DNA of 49,481 nt from Haplomitrium mnioides (lineage: Eukaryota > Marchantiophyta > Haplomitriopsida > Calobryales), in assembly GCA_049999725.1 (NCBI GenBank), contig JBNGIS010033817.1, positions 1 to 49,481 of the forward strand, read 5' to 3'. The notes under the pieces are model-generated. The model searched no databases. It saw only the letters and a program-made list of their open reading frames with translations, and had not been told where the DNA came from. Both the position numbers and the translations under genes were made by a program. The first letter of the stretch is position 1. Every line of letters starts with the position of its first letter. Shown piece by piece: positions 34,801 through 45,427 of this stretch.

Positions 34801-36310
34801 TGGCTGATCGGAACCCAGTTAAGAGGGGCTCTCCACTTAGGGAGGCTGATCGGAACCCGTTGAACTGGGGCTCCCTCATTTTCCGCTAAGAGACCGCAGA
34901 CTCCCTAGGACTACCACTTGTCCTTGAATCTGTGAAGTGCGGTGAGGCTGCCACGTTTCTGTAGCTCCTCACAAAGTCTATTAAATCTGAAACTATGATT
35001 TGTCGCCACTTCGTCCTTCCCGTTTAGCCTCTAAAGAACCCTCCATGCCGCCGGAATAGTGACAAGTTACCTCTTCGTCAGTTGCCTCTTCGCCTTTCCC
35101 GCTTAGCCTTTAAGGAATCCTCCTTGCCACCGTAATAGTGACAAGTCTTCTCTTTGTTAGTCGCTGCTTCACCCTTTCCGCTTAGCCTTTAAGGAATCCT
35201 CCATGTCGCCGTAATAGTGACAAGTCTTTTCTTTGTCAATCGCCGGTTCGCCCTTCCCGCTTAGCCTTTAAGGAATCCTCCATGCTGCTGGAATAGTGAC
35301 AAGTCACCTCTTTGTCTTGTCATTGCTTCGCTTATCCCTATTTCACCGTCACTTCGGACCCGTCGGACCCCCCTTTGCGGATCTCTGTTAAGTGGGGAAC
35401 CCACGTAGGGAGGCTGATTGGATCCCACTTAACTGGAGATCCCCATGTAGGGAGGCTGGACCCCTTTGGACCCTTAGGAGCTGCCATGTCCTCCGCTGGA
35501 TCCCGTGAAGTGCGCGAGAGCCGCCACGTTTCTGCAAACCTCTTCGGACTCCTCGGAACTCTTTCTTCTTGTGGATTTCTTCGCCTTGATCACCTTCCTC
35601 TGGTTCGATTGCATCATGTGGCTTCCGATTATGGAGCGCCTTCTTCCCTTCTCTCGTAGGCAACCCATTGCGGGGCCTCATCTCCCTTGGGTTCATCCGA
35701 CTGCCTCCTCTTCACCTAGCTTCGCCTGCTGCATGATCTTGGTTCGTCGTTTGTTGCCACTGGGTACGTTCTCGCAGTGTTGCGACCTCCAATCTAGTCA
35801 CATGATGGCCATCTGCATGCCTTTGACCGAACTCCCCCTCGCCTTCACTTCCCGTAGCTCCTCTTGTGACTTCCCCTTCACGTGATTCCTCTCTGAGTGA
35901 TGTTGATCTCCCTCTGCGGATCTCCCTCTGACCTCTTCTTGAATCCTCTGCTCACCCTTGTCATGATCTCCCTCTGACCTCTCCTTGAATCCTCTGCTCA
36001 CCCTTGTCATGATCTCTCTCTGTCAAGAATTGCTGCAAGTCCGTTTGATCCCCTTCTTCCTTGACTCATATGAATTCCATAGGGCTGCCCTTTGCATTTG
36101 CAGGATCCATGATATTCATTGGGGAAAGCAGAAAAGAAAGGAAGAGAAGGAAAAGAGGGAAGAGTAGAGAGGTGCATGATTGCCACAACAACAATAAAAC
36201 AATAAAATGTAGCAACACACAGCATGCTAACACAAACTGATGGATTCAACCATGCTAAGAAGCTCATAATTTACAAAAAAATGAAAAAACTCAAACACAC
36301 CCGACCGACA
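31814..36310 (-). repeat. 3' LTR of the LARD-like element (4497 bp)
   Basis: GC-rich LTR, the direct-repeat partner of 38282-42857. It contains several internal repeats. One is a pair of about 115-bp units with GCAAAGGGGTAGGCGGAC (33925-34120). Another is units with CTGGCCxGAxC and CACCCTTTC (34355-34610). There are four roughly 78-bp units with CTTAGCCTTTAAGGAATCCT (35013-35330) and 46-bp units with GATCTCCCTCTGACCTC (35915-36020). Reading frames of 100-200 codons here exist on both strands and in several phases at once, as expected of GC-rich non-coding DNA, so none is annotated as a gene. Confidence 0.93.
35013..35330. repeat. About 78-bp tandem repeat inside the LTR (x4)
   Basis: Four units each contain CTTAGCCTTTAAGGAATCCT (or GTTTAGCCTCTAAAGAACCC) and AATAGTGACAAGT. 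The same four-unit array is in the other LTR at about 41538-41850, so it predates the insertion. Confidence 0.85.
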
Positions 36311-36326
36311 TAACTCCCTTTTTAAT
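36311..36326 (-). promoter_or_regulatory. Polypurine tract of the LARD-like element
   Basis: On the minus strand AATTAAAAAGGGAGTTA runs directly into the LTR start TGTCGGTCGGGTG. This orients the element. Confidence 0.75.
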
Positions 36327-37559
36327 TGTGCATCGACCCCGCAAACACCTTCCTCCTTTTGGTCTTCTTGGCCTCCTCGTAGCCGCCGCTTTGACTTCCC
36401 TTGTCGGGGCCTTTAGTCAACCTGGTCACCATCCATGACCCACTAACACCACACACAGACAAACAACCCACAACTCCTACACTATCATGATGGCTAACTC
36501 TGGCCTGGATCCCATATGAAAGATGAGTCAACACATCCTGTTCAGGTTGGATGCTTGCCCCGATCTGTGGTCCTCCTAGCTGCCACCTTCCGTTCCTCTT
36601 CCCCAAGCCACTCTGCTGGCCTTTCTCGTGCCACTTTGGGGGTAACACAAAAAATCTCCCAAAAGGTAACCCAACAAAACAAGAACAAACAACAACACTA
36701 CACATGACTGGAATGGGAACAAAACAAAACTATACAAGGGCTAGTGCTATTGGGCTGCCCTTCATATCTTCCTTTGTGTTGAGCAGACTTTCGCACATGC
36801 TCGAGGTTAGCTCCCTTGGGGAGGTTGGTTATTTTTCTGCATTATCCACTTCCTCCACTAGCTGGTGTTGAGTTTCAACATCAGATGGTTGCTGGCCTTC
36901 GATGCTACACCCATCTACCTCCAGTAACCTCCACTATCCGACTTGATGAGGATCTCCTTTAGTTGCACAGGGTGGCTGGTCTTGGAGGCTGCCATTAGTC
37001 AAATCAGAATGGAAGAGTCCCTTTTTTAGTGCCTGCTCTAGGTCTGCTCCAATCTAGTCCTCCTCTTCATCCTATGGGTGTACTACAGCCTTGACATGTC
37101 GTTGGTCTTCACATTGGCCATTGTGCAGGTTGTCGGTGGGGCACTCCCGTTTTAAGACTTGTTCTTGCTCTACCCCACCTTGGCCTTCTTTTGCAAGCCT
37201 ACATTCATCAAAAAGAGACAGGGCAGCTTCCCACTCCTCTTTTAAGACCTGCTCTTGGTCTGTCCCAACCGGTTCAAGCCTGCATTCACTTGGAAGGGCA
37301 GGGTTCCACTCCCCTTTTAGGGCTGACTCAAGGTTAGACTAGCAACAGTCCTCCTTGAAATTCTTCGTCTATGGGGTGGGCCTCTCCCTCCAGTGTGTAC
37401 TTGGTTGTGGCAAGGCAGCTTGCCTTCTCCTCTAGGTCTTCATCTGCACAAACCAGCTCTGAGGCAGAGTTTGTAACCTATACCTCATTGCTGAATTCCA
37501 GATCTGCATTCAGTTGGCTGGACTCATACCTGAAATCTGCACTTGTTAGGATCGTTGGA
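36327..37559 (-). other. Non-coding interior of the LARD-like element
   Basis: No retroelement domain is recognised. At about 37140-37345 there are three imperfect 80-100-bp units containing CTTTTAAGACCTGCTCTTGG and AAGCCTGCATTCAC. These may be degenerated remnants of a repetitive gag tail. No protease, RT or integrase motif could be found on either strand. Confidence 0.6.
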
Positions 37560-38112
37560 TCAACTTGATTTTGTGCTGGTCCCTCTGCCTCATATGCCCA
37601 GTACCTAGTGAGCTGGTCCTCTCCCTCCTCTGACTCTTCAAATCTTCAGTTGTTCCTCTGATGTTTGCGTTAGGAATGGTGCTTACTCTTCTTTTCCTTG
37701 GCTGCCTTCATTGTCTTGGATGGTGCTGACCCTCTCCCCTCACAGGTCTCACATCTCTAGGCCTCTTGAACTGCCTCCCAGAAACATGTGGGCTTGGTCA
37801 CCTCCATCCATTCTCTCTCTTTTCTCCTCAATGCTACCATGAACCAGCCAAACATCATCTCCGAGGTGGGCTGCCATAGGAGCTGTACAACCATCTCATT
37901 GAACCTGTCTAAGAAGGTGAGCGCTGACTCACCCCTTTTTTTTTCTGAGCTGATCTAGTTGGGTGAGAATCTCATTCTCCTCAAGCTCCATCAGACATTG
38001 ACCCTTGAACTCCTCCTAAGGTTTCAGGACACATAGAGCGAGTGAGTTATACTAGGTATGTGCTTCTCCTCTCAAACTCGGGTAAGCCAGCGTTGCTTTG
38101 AATGCTGCCTCA
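37560..38112 (-). pseudogene. Broken gag of the LARD-like element
   Basis: The minus strand gives AAFKATLAYPSLRGEAHT, then EEFKGQCLMELEENEILTQL, DQLRKKKG. After a frameshift in an A9-G4 homopolymer (about 37931-37945) it continues ESALTFLDRFNEMVVQLLWQ, PTSEMMFGWFMVALRRKERE, WMEVTKPTCFWEAVQEA. This is the retrotransposon gag capsid pattern (L-x-G-x-A, E-S-x-x-x-F-x-x-x-F, F-x-x-x-L-R). Three or more stops are present. It begins about 160 bp after the primer site without an ATG, so the N-terminus is missing. It is the only coding trace in this element and indicates a Ty3/gypsy-type ancestor. Confidence 0.7.
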
Positions 38113-38251
38113 TTGTTGGTTCTTTATTTATTTATTTATTCTTTCTTTTTCTTTCTAGTGCTAGGCTGCTCCCAGAATTCCAGAATCTTTTCCCTTGCTC
38201 CACTGTTTCACTCCACAAATAACTGCAAGATTATTGTTTCAAAATTCTTTT

Positions 38252-38269
38252 GTCCCGCCGTGATCGCCA
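38252..38269 (-). promoter_or_regulatory. Primer-binding site of the LARD-like element
   Basis: On the minus strand, 12 bp inside the 5' LTR, the sequence TGGCGATCACGGCGGGAC is found after a T-run. Its complement ends in CGCCA, as a tRNA 3' end would. The TTTTTGGCG form is typical of several plant Ty3/gypsy primer sites. The exact tRNA was not identified. Confidence 0.7.
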
Positions 38270-38281
38270 AAAAAAATGTAA

Positions 38282-41200
38282 TGTCAGCCTCATGGTTGGA
38301 GCCTTAACTCTTTTTCGACAGAGTTACCCCCGATTAAGGGCTGACTTAGTTTTTCGGGACCTTTTATGGGAGGGGCTTTGCACCGAATAGACCCCAACTT
38401 CTGCTTACCAGACCGGAATGACTGCGCAACACTCCACAACACCCAAGCACAACCACCATTGCTCACAGATGTTGGTCACACCCCTTCTTCAGGCCTTAAC
38501 CTTGAAAGGTGCCACTTGGAAGATAGGGGCAGATAGAACAGAGCATCCGACTCTTGGCTGCAGTGGTCTCTTGGGGAGCCCTGGTTGATTTGTGATTGCC
38601 TTATGGTCTTGCCCACTAGCCCACAATTGCTTCACAAACCCACCTACTCATACACATCCATTTCCTCAAGCCACCTACGAAGAGACTCTGACGTTGCTGA
38701 ACCACTTTGTCTTATAATTTTGAAGTCCAGCACTGGACCCAATCACTTTGTTATACAAAAGGGAGCAAGTTCCAGTATTCAATTATCACAATTACAATGT
38801 GGTCAGTCCTGACTCCCCCTGTCAAGGGTGTCTTCAAGATTGGACAAATGAAATACAAGCCTTCTAAAACAAAGAATATCACAGAACTACAATAGAACAC
38901 AAATCTAAACAACACACGAAAACAGGAAAACACTGGTACTTGCACACTACCCTGCCAACAACACAATCTTCTTGCTGCTCTCAAGAACCGATCAATCCTC
39001 CTTCAACTCTCATCAGCCACTCCAGTTCTCCTCCAATTCTTCATCCTTCCAACTTCAGTCAGATAGTTTTTCAACTTCCCTCGCGAGAAGCCCTGAATTT
39101 ACTTCCTCAGGCTTGGAAGAGGATTTCCTTAACTTCCACCTCTGGAAGACAGTCCCCAGGACTACTGGCCACCCACTCCACCTTGAGCTTTGACTGGATA
39201 TTCTATGCAGTGCGTAGGCACTAACACAACCGCTCCTCTCTTGGCTCCACTTGAGAATTATGATCAAAAACGCCCCCAAGCGCCACTAGGATTGATGCTC
39301 TTGCACAGACGAAGATGAGATAACTCCAAGACCCCCCTTGGCAGCCTCCCACAAATTTAAGCCGATAGACTCCCTTCAAATTCACTTGGCGATCCACCTC
39401 TGAATGCTTGGTTCTCCTGCAACAATGAGTCCACCTAGATTGCTTAAGACTCTAGAGCCCCCATGCTCAGCGATTCTCAGCGCCCCTCCAGTCCACCCCC
39501 ACCCCACTGGTCTCCTTGCACGAGTCCACTCCCCACACATGAATCTTGGCTAGAATCTCTCCTCTCTCAATCACTGCCTCTTCCTCTCGAGTTTGGTCTA
39601 TCACTCTCAATTTTGCATGAACAACAACCCCTTCCATTTGGCAGCAATCCCAGCTATACCCCCAATGCAGTGCGCGTCCCCCTGCAACAAATTCTTGATC
39701 AAGATCGACCCGCTCCTCTTCGCTGGATCGGTAGTTTTTCTCGTTAGCAACCGTTTCTTGAGAAGTTGACACCTGTCGGTCAGCCCACGTTTCACGGGTA
39801 TCAGCTGAAGCCCCGAGGATTAGAAGAGGAAAATCGCGGGGAAGGATCTTCTGTTTTTGTAGTGCTCTTCCTTGCTAATTTTTGATCAGGAACCCCCTCG
39901 CTGCTGGTCGTGTTAGCAACCCTGTGGCAATCTTGATGCAATTCATTCGAAGTGTCTCGTTGAGCGCAGATCAACAGCTAGGTTGGAAAGATTTTTCATG
40001 TAGGGAGATTCGAAGAAATGCATTTGGAAATGGATTTGCATGCGTTACCTGACGCATCCCGCGGGCTGCTTCTCAATCGTCGTCGATTCTGCTCGCTGCT
40101 GCCCCCGCAATCATTCAAGGACCCCCCGCAAGCCGCCATGCTTTCGCAAGCGCTCGCGTACCCCCACAGGTTGCCACGTGTCCGCAAATCCCTTCGCAAA
40201 CCCGCCGTTGCTCCTCGGAAGCTTGCCGTCGTTCTTCAAAACATCACCGTCACTCTTCGAAATCCCACAGGTCGCCACATGTTCGCAAATCCTCTTCAAA
40301 ACTCATTGTTGCTCTTCAGTACTCCGCTGTCACTCTTTGGAACTCGATGTCGCTCTTCGGAACTCTGTTGTCGCTCTTCGGAACTCGCCGTCGCTCTTCG
40401 GAACTCCACAGGTTGCCACGTGTCCGCCCGCCATGTCATCCGCCACTGTGTCGTCCGACGCCGCCCCGCAAAGGGGTAGGCAGACCGACACCTTGACAGG
40501 ACTCCGAAGTTGACCTGCGTTGACTCTAAGAATCCCTCTGACCACCTCTGGTCGCCACGTCATCCAATACAGCGCCGTCCGACGCCGCCCCGCAAAGGGG
40601 TAGGCGGACCGATGCCTTGACCGGACTCCGAAGTTGACCAGTGCTGAGCCTCTTTCCCGGATGCCATGTCATCCGCAAAACAAATCCCTCGCTGAGTAAG
40701 AATGGTACCTGTTGTTGCTGTTTCAGCACTCGCTTGTAGTAAGAACTGAGGCTCCCTTCGCTTAACTTTCCCTCCACTTAATATAAGAACTATAGCGAGC
40801 TCCCTTTTGATCCCTTTCGAACTTTCCGTGTCGCCCCGTCGAACTTTTGTCCTCGCCATTTTTGAAACTACGATATGTCACCTTTTTGGCTGCTGGTCCC
40901 TTGCTTCTTCTTCTGGCCGGATTGTTGATGTATTGCCCTTTCGACTGCTCGTTGCTCGCTTCTTCCTTGGGACAAAACTTTGCTTGATCACCCTTTCGGC
41001 CTTCTTCAATCTTGTTCTAGCTAGACCCGTGATTTATCCCCATTCCGCCGTTCTTTGATCTTGTTCTGGCCGGAATGTCGCTTGATCACCTTTTCAGCAC
41101 CCCTCGCTCTTCATCTGGTCAGACCTTTGCTATATTGCCGATTCACAGTCCCCTTGTGATAAGAACGATGCGCGCCACAGACTCCCGTCGAACTTTTACA

Positions 41201-42857
41201 TTTTACTCTGTCAAACTTTCCTCCGCCTTGCCGGATCAGCGATAGATCGTCATTTTGCCTTTCATTCCTTGGTCTCTGTTTTGGCTTCCCATCGGATCCT
41301 CGTTAAGTGGGCTCCCCTTGTAGGGTGGCTGATCGGAACCCAGTTAAGAAGGGCTCCCCACTTAGGGAGGTTGATCGAAACCTGTTTAACCAAGGCTCCC
41401 TCATTTTCTGCTAAGAGCCCGCGGACTCTCTGGGACTGCCATGTGTCCCTAAATTCGTGAAGTGCGGTGGGGCTACCACGTTTCCGCAGCTCCCCACATA
41501 GTCCTTTAAATCCGAAACTATGATTCGTTGTCGCTTCGCCCTTCCCGTTTAGCCTCTAAGGAACCCTCCATGCCGACGGAATAGTGACAAGTTACCTCTT
41601 CGTCAGTCGCCGCTTCGCCCTTCCCGCTTAGCCTTTAAAGAATCCTCCTTGCTGCCGTAATAGTGACAAGTCTTCTCTTCGTCAGTCGCCGCTTCGCCTT
41701 TCCCACTTAGCCTTTAAGGAATCCTCCATGTCGCCGTAATAGTGACAAGTCTTCTCTTCGTCAGTCGCCGCTTCGCCCTTCCCACTTAGCCTTTAAGGAA
41801 TCCTCCATGCTGCCAGAATAGTGACAAGTCACCTCTTTGTCTGGTCACTGCTTCGCTTATCCGTGTTTCGTCATCACTTCGGACCCCCCTTTGCGGATCC
41901 CTGTTAAGTGGGGAACCCACGTAGGGAGGCTGATCAGATCCCACTTAACTGGGGATCCCCATGTAGGGAGGTTGAACCCCGTCGAACCCTTCGGACCCTT
42001 AGGAGCTGCCACGTCCTCTGCCGGATCCCGTGAAGTGCACGAGGGCCGCTACGTTTCCGGAAACCTCTTCGGACTCCTCGGAACTCTTTCTTCGTGTGGA
42101 TTTCATCACCTTGATCACCTTCCTCTGGTTTGATTGCATCATGTGGCTTCCAATTATGGAGCGCCTTCTTCTCTTCTCTCGTGAGCAACCCATCGCGGGG
42201 CCTCATCTCCCTTGGGTTCATCCGACTGCCTCCTCTTCATCTAGCTTCGCTTGCTGCATGATCTTGGTTCGTCGTTCGTTGCCGCTGGGTACGTTCTCGC
42301 AGTGCTGCGACCTCCAATCCAGTCACGTGATAGCCATCTGCATGCTTCTGACCGGACTCCCCCTCGCCTTCACTTCCCGTAGCTCCTCTTATGACTTCCT
42401 CTTCACGTGATTCCTCTTTGAGTGATGTTGATCTCCCTCTGACGATCTCCCTCTGATGGTGTCCTTCTAACCTCTCCTTGAATCCTCTGCTCACCTTTGT
42501 TATGATCTCCCTCTGACCTCTCCTTGAATCCTCTGCTCACCCTTGTCATGATCTCCCTCTGTCAAGAATTGTTGCAAGTCCCTTCGATCCCCTTGCTAGC
42601 CTTCTTCCCGAACTCATCTGAATTCCACAGGGCTCCCCCTTGCATTTGCAGGATCCATGATATTCATTGGGGAAAGCAGAAAAGAAAAGAAGAGAAGGGA
42701 AAGGGGGAAGAGTAGAGAGGTGCAAGATTGCCACAACAATAATAAAACAATAAAATGTAGTGACACAGAGCAGGCTAACACAAATTGATGGAATCAACTA
42801 GGCTAAGAAGCTCAAAATTTACAAAAAATGAAAAAACTCAGACACACCCGACCAACA
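38282..42857 (-). repeat. 5' LTR of the LARD-like element (4576 bp)
   Basis: Direct-repeat partner of 31814-36310 with the same internal repeats: paired units at 40440-40640, GTCGCTCTTCGGAACTC short units at about 40345-40405, the CTGGCCGGA block at 40865-41125 and the four 78-bp units at 41538-41850. As the 5' LTR it would carry the promoter for minus-strand transcription. It is about 80 bp longer than its partner, partly from small insertions such as that near 39345-39365. Confidence 0.93.
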
Positions 42858-42862
42858 GAGTC
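42858..42862. repeat. Target site duplication, right copy (GAGTC)
   Basis: GAGTC immediately after the right LTR; identical to 31809-31813. Confidence 0.9.
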
Positions 42863-43015
42863 CATGCGCACATGGACTCGAGAGTCCTTACGCTTTTGGA
42901 CCAAAAAATCCTTGCTCGCTTGGACAGACGAGTCCCTACGAGCATGGACTCTCCAGTCTCTATGAGCATGGACTCGAGAGTCCATATGCGCATGGGCTTT
43001 CAAGTCCCTGCTTGC
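42863..43015. repeat. 24-bp palindromic minisatellite in a methyltransferase intron, right part
   Basis: At least five units of exactly 24 bp such as TCCATGCGCACATGGACTCG+AGAG and TCTCTATGAGCATGGACTCG+AGAG. This is the continuation of 31676-31813. Removing the LTR insertion restores one array and an intron of about 440 bp. Confidence 0.88.
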
Positions 43016-43100
43016 TTAACAACTTAATCTCTCCTTGCATTTGACTAAAAGTTTTTGTTTGTTTTTCTCATCTAACTTGTTTCTCCGTGCTCTTTACAAG

Positions 43101-44399
43101 GCAACAAAATGTTCAAACGATAGCTGGCCAAAAAATTGATGGTCGTTGCTAAAAAGCAAAAGAAATTTGGGGTCAAAGAAGCCCCTACTGATGAAGATCA
43201 GACCCCGACTCTTGTCTCCTACCCTTCTGTTTTTCTACTCCACCACCACAAAGCAAGAGAGTGGAAGGCAAGACAACAAAATGAAGTTGCTGCCCTTCCA
43301 ACCAAAGGAGGGCCTAAAGAGCAAGACAAAGACTTAGTGTCCTATGTCGATGGACTCAACGTGGCATTTTTTCAAGTCTACGAGGAGGCTAATGCTCCGC
43401 AGTTGAAGGGATTAGTGAAACCTAGATGTTTCACTTTAGTGATTGCTGATATTCCTTATGGTTATAACCTTAAGGATTGCAAGCATGATGATTCGGAACC
43501 CTTCACCAAGGATGATATGTTTGATATGGTTTCTACTTTTGCGGCCATTACAGCTTCTGAATTTTGGTCTTTAATTATTATCCATTCTTCTCAACAATTC
43601 GGCATTGTCAAGAATGCTCTATTGAAGGTTTGTTGTGCCATCAACCACGACATCTGGTTAGTTGTATTTTGATTTTTTCATGTGTTAGTTTATTTGTTTT
43701 ATTTTTCCTTACTTTCTTTCCTTTGTTTCATCTATTTGTTTTTATTACTACATGGACAAAAGTAATATTCATCATTTGGGTGGTCTCAAAATCGCTCACG
43801 CCCATGAGTACTGGACTATGAGCTACTGGACCAAGGAGGGCAAGCATAGCATGAAGCTCTTTAACTTGCAATCTGATGATGCAAGTGAACATCCTCGAAA
43901 AATCATGCAAAGTGTTTTTAGTTGGCCTGCTGTTTTGGCAAAGCTCAAACATCTAAGAGATGATGCTCTTGTGAGTGTTTATCAAAAGCTTTAGGCTTTA
44001 TATAACTCTTTTATTGACCATTTGTCAATAGAGCAAGATTAGATCTTAGATCTTTGCTCTAAGTCTGGCACAGGCCTTGTTTGTGCTTTGAAGTTGCTAA
44101 GAAATTGCATTGCCATCAAATATGATGGACGTCAATCTATCTATATTCTCCATACGGTTTTGACAATGACTTCTTTGCCATATGATGTGACAAAATCACA
44201 GATTGTATATGTATACCACAAAGAGCTTGTTCCTCCTGGTATTGCTGGTGTTTCTGGCAACTTTGTTGCAATTTTTGGGACTGGAAAGTCTCAGTATGAC
44301 TCTCTACCATTTGCAGATACCAAAGCTTCACTTCTAGTTGATTTAGATAAGACCATTCCTCCTGAAGAAGATATGGCTGAACCTGTTACATGTGATTGA
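43101..44399 (+). pseudogene. E2 ParB-like/methyltransferase gene, catalytic half (amino-methyltransferase-like)
   Basis: The exon begins after the acceptor TTTACAAG| at 43100. A stop follows at about 43124, then 180 codons are open (43136-43672). They include CFTLVIADIPYGYNLKD at about 43430-43480, a DPPY-type motif IV, then FTKDDMFDMVSTFAAITASE and FWSLIIIHSSQQFGIVKNAL. An intron (donor CTG|GTTAGT at about 43655, acceptor near 43771) leads to a second exon. That exon holds two stops (TAG at about 43992 and 44038), then LDLCSKSGTGLVCALKLLRN (motif I, at 44049-44075), CIAIKYDGRQSIYI, and the end at a TGA at 44397-44399. The order IV then I is that of N6-adenine/N4-cytosine methyltransferases (Pfam N6_N4_Mtase type). 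The usual G-x-G appears altered to SKSGTG. Target base and activity are unknown; this copy is inactivated. Confidence 0.75.
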
Positions 44400-44416
44400 T
44401 GTATTTTTTTGTAAAT

Positions 44417-44422
44417 AATAAA
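44417..44422 (+). terminator. Poly(A) signal of the methyltransferase gene
   Basis: AATAAA lies 18 bp after the stop codon, in an A/T-rich context, as expected for a plant 3' end. Confidence 0.55.
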
Positions 44423-44723
44423 GAATTTTTTTCACAAAATATTATTGGATTGATCTTCATTCTTGTTGCATTCCAAATCCAATTTATGAAGTATTTTCTT
44501 CACAATTCAATTTCTTTCGCAAAATGATTTTTGAACAAAACGTACAAGTGTTTATAAAAATTAGCAACAAAGTCTATAGTAGCATAGAAGCTTTCTTTCG
44601 TTTTATTTCAATTTCTATTCAAGTTTTTTTCAGTGATAAGTTTATGCATACCATGCCTAGAAAGGTTTTGGCAGTCTCTACTTCTAAGTACTCAATAGTT
44701 CATGTTTGCTTGGGCGTTAATTG

Positions 44724-45055
44724 TCCATGCGCGCATGGACTTTAGTTGTCCAAACACGTATTGGCTTTAGTTATCCATGCGCGCATGAGACTCTTTAAAC
44801 CAAGCGTGGCTAGGATTTAGTTGTCCCTTCACACAAGGGCTTCAGTAGTCCATGCATGTATGGGCTTTAGCAATCTTTTCACATTTTCACTTCAACAACC
44901 TTTGTGCACCTACACTTTAGGTTTCTAGTTCAAATTTCTTGCACATGAGAGCTTCAACATTCCACACTCGCTTAAGCTTTAGCGTTCTAAGTGCAAAGGA
45001 GCCTTATCATTCTCTATGTGCACAAGCTTTAAGACTACAACTCAAAGTTCTTGCG
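44724..45055. repeat. 25-bp palindromic minisatellite, right subterminal region of E2
   Basis: About 13 units of 25 bp, best at the left: TCCATGCGCGCATGGACTTT+AGTTG. Perfect palindromes CCATGCGCGCATGG occur. Units decay to the right. Same period and position as the array in E1 (4406-4770). Confidence 0.88.
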
Positions 45056-45402
45056 CGTCCAAGCATTTTCTTAGATTGACTATATTTACAATAAAATTTA
45101 AATGTATTGATCAATTTTTGAAATTAGTGATATCATTGTTAGCTTTTAAAATATTTAGCAACAAGTTTCTTGTACATTTAGTAAATGTTCTGTTTGGTGA
45201 TGCTCATGCTTTTTAAAGAAGAAATTTTGATAAAGTTCTCATAAGAAGATTTGGTTTTAATACATTATGCACTTGAAATAAGCAATTTGGATGCAAAATT
45301 TTACATTTTTTTTGAAAACAAATATTACTAGTGTCAAATTCATAATTTTTTATGCTAAATTTTCAAATTTGGTTTTTGCAAACACCAAATGAAACAAGAA
45401 CC

Positions 45403-45427
45403 CAGTAGCGGTTCATGGTTCAAAGTA
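45403..45427 (-). repeat. Right terminal inverted repeat of E2
   Basis: The plus strand ends AGTAGCGGTTCATGGTTCAA+AGTA. Inverted it reads TACTTTGAACCATGAACCGC, matching the left ends at 22792 and 46000. E1 ends the same way at 5183. Confidence 0.75.

Larger units (their letters stand above)
31814..42857 (-). mobile_element. Non-autonomous LTR retrotransposon with 4.5-kb LTRs (LARD-like)
   Basis: Two LTRs of 4497 and 4576 bp, both with TGTCAGCCTC at the left and CACACCCGACCxACA at the right, flank an internal region of only 1971 bp. The 5 bp on each outer side are identical (GAGTC, 31809-31813 and 42858-42862), a target site duplication. The polypurine tract (next to the left LTR) and the primer site (next to the right LTR) show that it reads on the minus strand, so the right LTR is the 5' LTR. 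The only coding trace is a broken gag, so transposition would have needed proteins from another element. Large LTRs with a non-coding interior match LARD elements. In the first 147 bp the LTRs differ at 8 sites, 7 of them transitions, so insertion is fairly recent compared with the neighbours. Confidence 0.93.
22792..45427. mobile_element. E2: large TIR transposon with putative DUF7869-type transposase and ParB/methyltransferase gene
   Basis: The element occupies 22,636 bp, or about 11.6 kb when the later LTR insertion and its 5-bp duplication are removed. The left end is TACTTTGAACCCAGAACATG; the right end read inward is TACTTTGAACCATGAACCGC, a short imperfect inverted repeat. It interrupts a copia RNase H gene and is partly duplicated at 46000-49481 (E3), with end fragments at 4380-5183 and a gene fragment at 16.7-17.2 kb, so it is a family. 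Two divergent genes share a central promoter. Arrays of palindromic minisatellites occupy both subterminal regions and at least three introns. The exact termini are uncertain by about 20 bp and no clean target duplication was identified. Confidence 0.8.

Noticed and set aside
31814-36310. GC-rich block as a CpG island with a host gene
   Set aside because: A near-identical copy at 38282-42857, TG…CA ends and a target duplication show it is an LTR.
43146-43337. Alternative plus-strand frame starting MLKSKRNLG
   Set aside because: Overlaps the methyltransferase exon in another phase; the longer frame holds the DIPYG motif.
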